From positions 1-6,503 of the forward strand of contig JAEYXZ010000019.1 in the NCBI GenBank assembly GCA_023431045.1: 6,503 nucleotides of DNA, written 5' to 3'. The translations under genes were made by a program, and so were the position numbers. This stretch comes from Bacillota bacterium. GTDB lineage: Bacteria; Bacillota_I; Bacilli_A; Acholeplasmatales; Acholeplasmataceae. The notes beneath the pieces were generated by a model that saw only the letters and a program-made list of their open reading frames with translations, did no database searches and was not told the origin of the DNA. This document shows, piece by piece, positions 5,639 to 6,503 of the stretch (the first letter of the stretch is position 1; each line of letters opens with the position of its first letter).

Positions 5639-6503
5639 AGTTTGTATAAGTTGAAGGCGTTATTTCGAGTGGTTTGATGATTGCTGCTTCAATCGATTCT
5701 TTAATCACATCTAAGTCACTCAATTTAACCTCATCAGTTCCAGTAAATCCGGTTGGTAGATAGGTAATTGAATCGATATTCAAATCAGTGATTGCTCTAA
5801 AGAACGTGAGTCCAGCAATATAGCGTCCCTTTCCATAACTCAAATGATATCCATCTCTAGTAAAGGTGTCTCCCATATAACTCGATCTTAAATTCTGAAT
5901 GACGGTTCCAACCGGAATGAGTCCTTCAATTCGATCGTGATTAGATACAACGGTTTCATATGCTTCAATGATTCCATCATACATTACTTGCTGATCATAG
6001 TTATAAGGTTCAAAGAAAGCATGGTCATTACCGGTTTCATTTGCCCAAGTTAAATGCCAAAATATTTTAGCATTTGGATTCGTTTTATAACCGTGAACAT
6101 AATTGATGAGTCTGGTTAGATAAGGTTCATATTGATCTTTTAAACCACTTTTTACTGGCGCTTCTTGGATCGTAATAATATCCCAATCTTCATCAGTTAA
6201 ACCTTGAAGTAATGTCGAAAATGGTGTATCAACCCACGTACCATTCGTTGTTTTACGATAAACATATGCTTTTGAGTTATTAACTGCGAAACTAGCATGT
6301 TGAGACAATTCAGCACCAGCGACGACTAAATTTCCTAAAATTATATCCTCAATGCCATAATCATCAGCAATTTGATATAAATATTGCATGGCATCGTCTG
6401 AGTAACTGTTACCGATAGCAAGGACTTTTAATTGTTTAGAATAATCAACAGTCATTGGTGTATATGTTTGTTCGGTGACAGTGACTTCAATAAGTGTTTC
6501 TAT
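5637..6503 (-). CDS. DUF4886-domain (SGNH hydrolase-like) protein, C-terminal part; start beyond right edge
   Basis: The visible 288 residues are numbered here from the internal Met at 6455. They carry a DUF4886 domain: KVLAIGNSYSDDAMQYL (10-26, nucleophile Ser17 of the GNS motif), GNLVVAGAELSQHA (41-54), WDIITIQEAP (91-100), WHLTWAN (133-139), IPVGTVIQNLR (180-190) and RDGYHLSYGKGRYIAG (200-215), with Asp201 and His204 as the expected catalytic pair. Such domains are predicted ester or glycan hydrolases, often acting outside the cell. The frame stays open from that Met to base 6503, adding 16 residues rich in T, V and E, and no ribosome binding site precedes the Met, so the true start lies outside. 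The preceding residues look like a beta-rich domain or linker of a larger, perhaps secreted, protein. No LPXTG signal or anchor is seen at the C-terminus. Confidence 0.85.
   Translation of the reverse strand: METLIEVTVTEQTYTPMTVDYSKQLKVLAIGNSYSDDAMQYLYQIADDYGIEDIILGNLVVAGAELSQHASFAVNNSKAYVYRKTTNGTWVDTPFSTLLQGLTDEDWDIITIQEAPVKSGLKDQYEPYLTRLINYVHGYKTNPNAKIFWHLTWANETGNDHAFFEPYNYDQQVMYDGIIEAYETVVSNHDRIEGLIPVGTVIQNLRSSYMGDTFTRDGYHLSYGKGRYIAGLTFFRAITDLNIDSITYLPTGFTGTDEVKLSDLDVIKESIEAAIIKPLEITPSTYTN

Noticed and set aside
6453..6455. ATG as the start of the DUF4886 gene
   Set aside because: No Shine-Dalgarno sequence precedes it and the frame continues open to the window edge.
1..6503. Mycoplasma-type code with TGA read as Trp
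   Set aside because: All tryptophans in the recognised proteins are TGG, and TGA ends the SDR and MFS genes, the latter as an ATGA overlap with the next gene.

Overview
The window comes from a low-GC, monoderm-type bacterial chromosome. Its strong AGGAGG-like ribosome binding sites, AT-rich codon choice, T-tailed hairpin terminators, CcpA-type cre-like box and yybP-ykoY-type riboswitch all point to Firmicutes or Mollicutes. Tryptophan is always TGG, and TGA ends two genes (3467-3469 and 5105-5107), so the standard genetic code is in use. An Acholeplasma-like or neighbouring lineage is my best guess. That is inference from style, not from a marker gene.

Layout. Positions 1-509 (minus strand, running off the left edge) hold the first 169 residues of a heliorhodopsin, a light-sensing retinal protein. 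Positions 510-680 are a compact divergent control region. It contains a promoter for each direction, a perfect 9-bp inverted repeat covering both promoters, a cre-like operator, and a tiny ORF with an in-frame TGA just before the next gene. Positions 681-1364 encode a DUF2161-type PD-(D/E)XK nuclease-like protein with a C-terminal winged-helix-like region. Positions 1407-1557 hold a promoter, a yybP-ykoY-type (Mn2+) riboswitch and a terminator that shares bases with the riboswitch's P1 helix. These control a YrbG-type cation exchanger (1589-2584), which is therefore best read as a manganese (or calcium/manganese) exporter. A strong terminator follows at 2601-2647.

Next is a separately promoted RmlD-like NAD(P)-dependent SDR protein (2729-3469). 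A likely three-gene operon follows: a 90-residue membrane protein (3548-3820), a MefA-like MFS exporter (3863-5107), and an isochorismatase-fold cysteine hydrolase (5104-5595) whose ATG overlaps the exporter's stop. The operon ends in a bidirectional terminator (5596-5638) that also serves the converging minus-strand gene. That gene carries a DUF4886 (SGNH-hydrolase-like) domain and runs off the right edge. Its frame stays open to base 6503 and the first internal ATG has no ribosome binding site, so this is the C-terminal part of a larger protein.

The two most notable items are the heliorhodopsin with its cre-like and palindromic control region, and the complete riboswitch-exchanger unit. I see no mobile element, CRISPR array, tRNA or rRNA. 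No gene-free stretch exceeds 300 bases.
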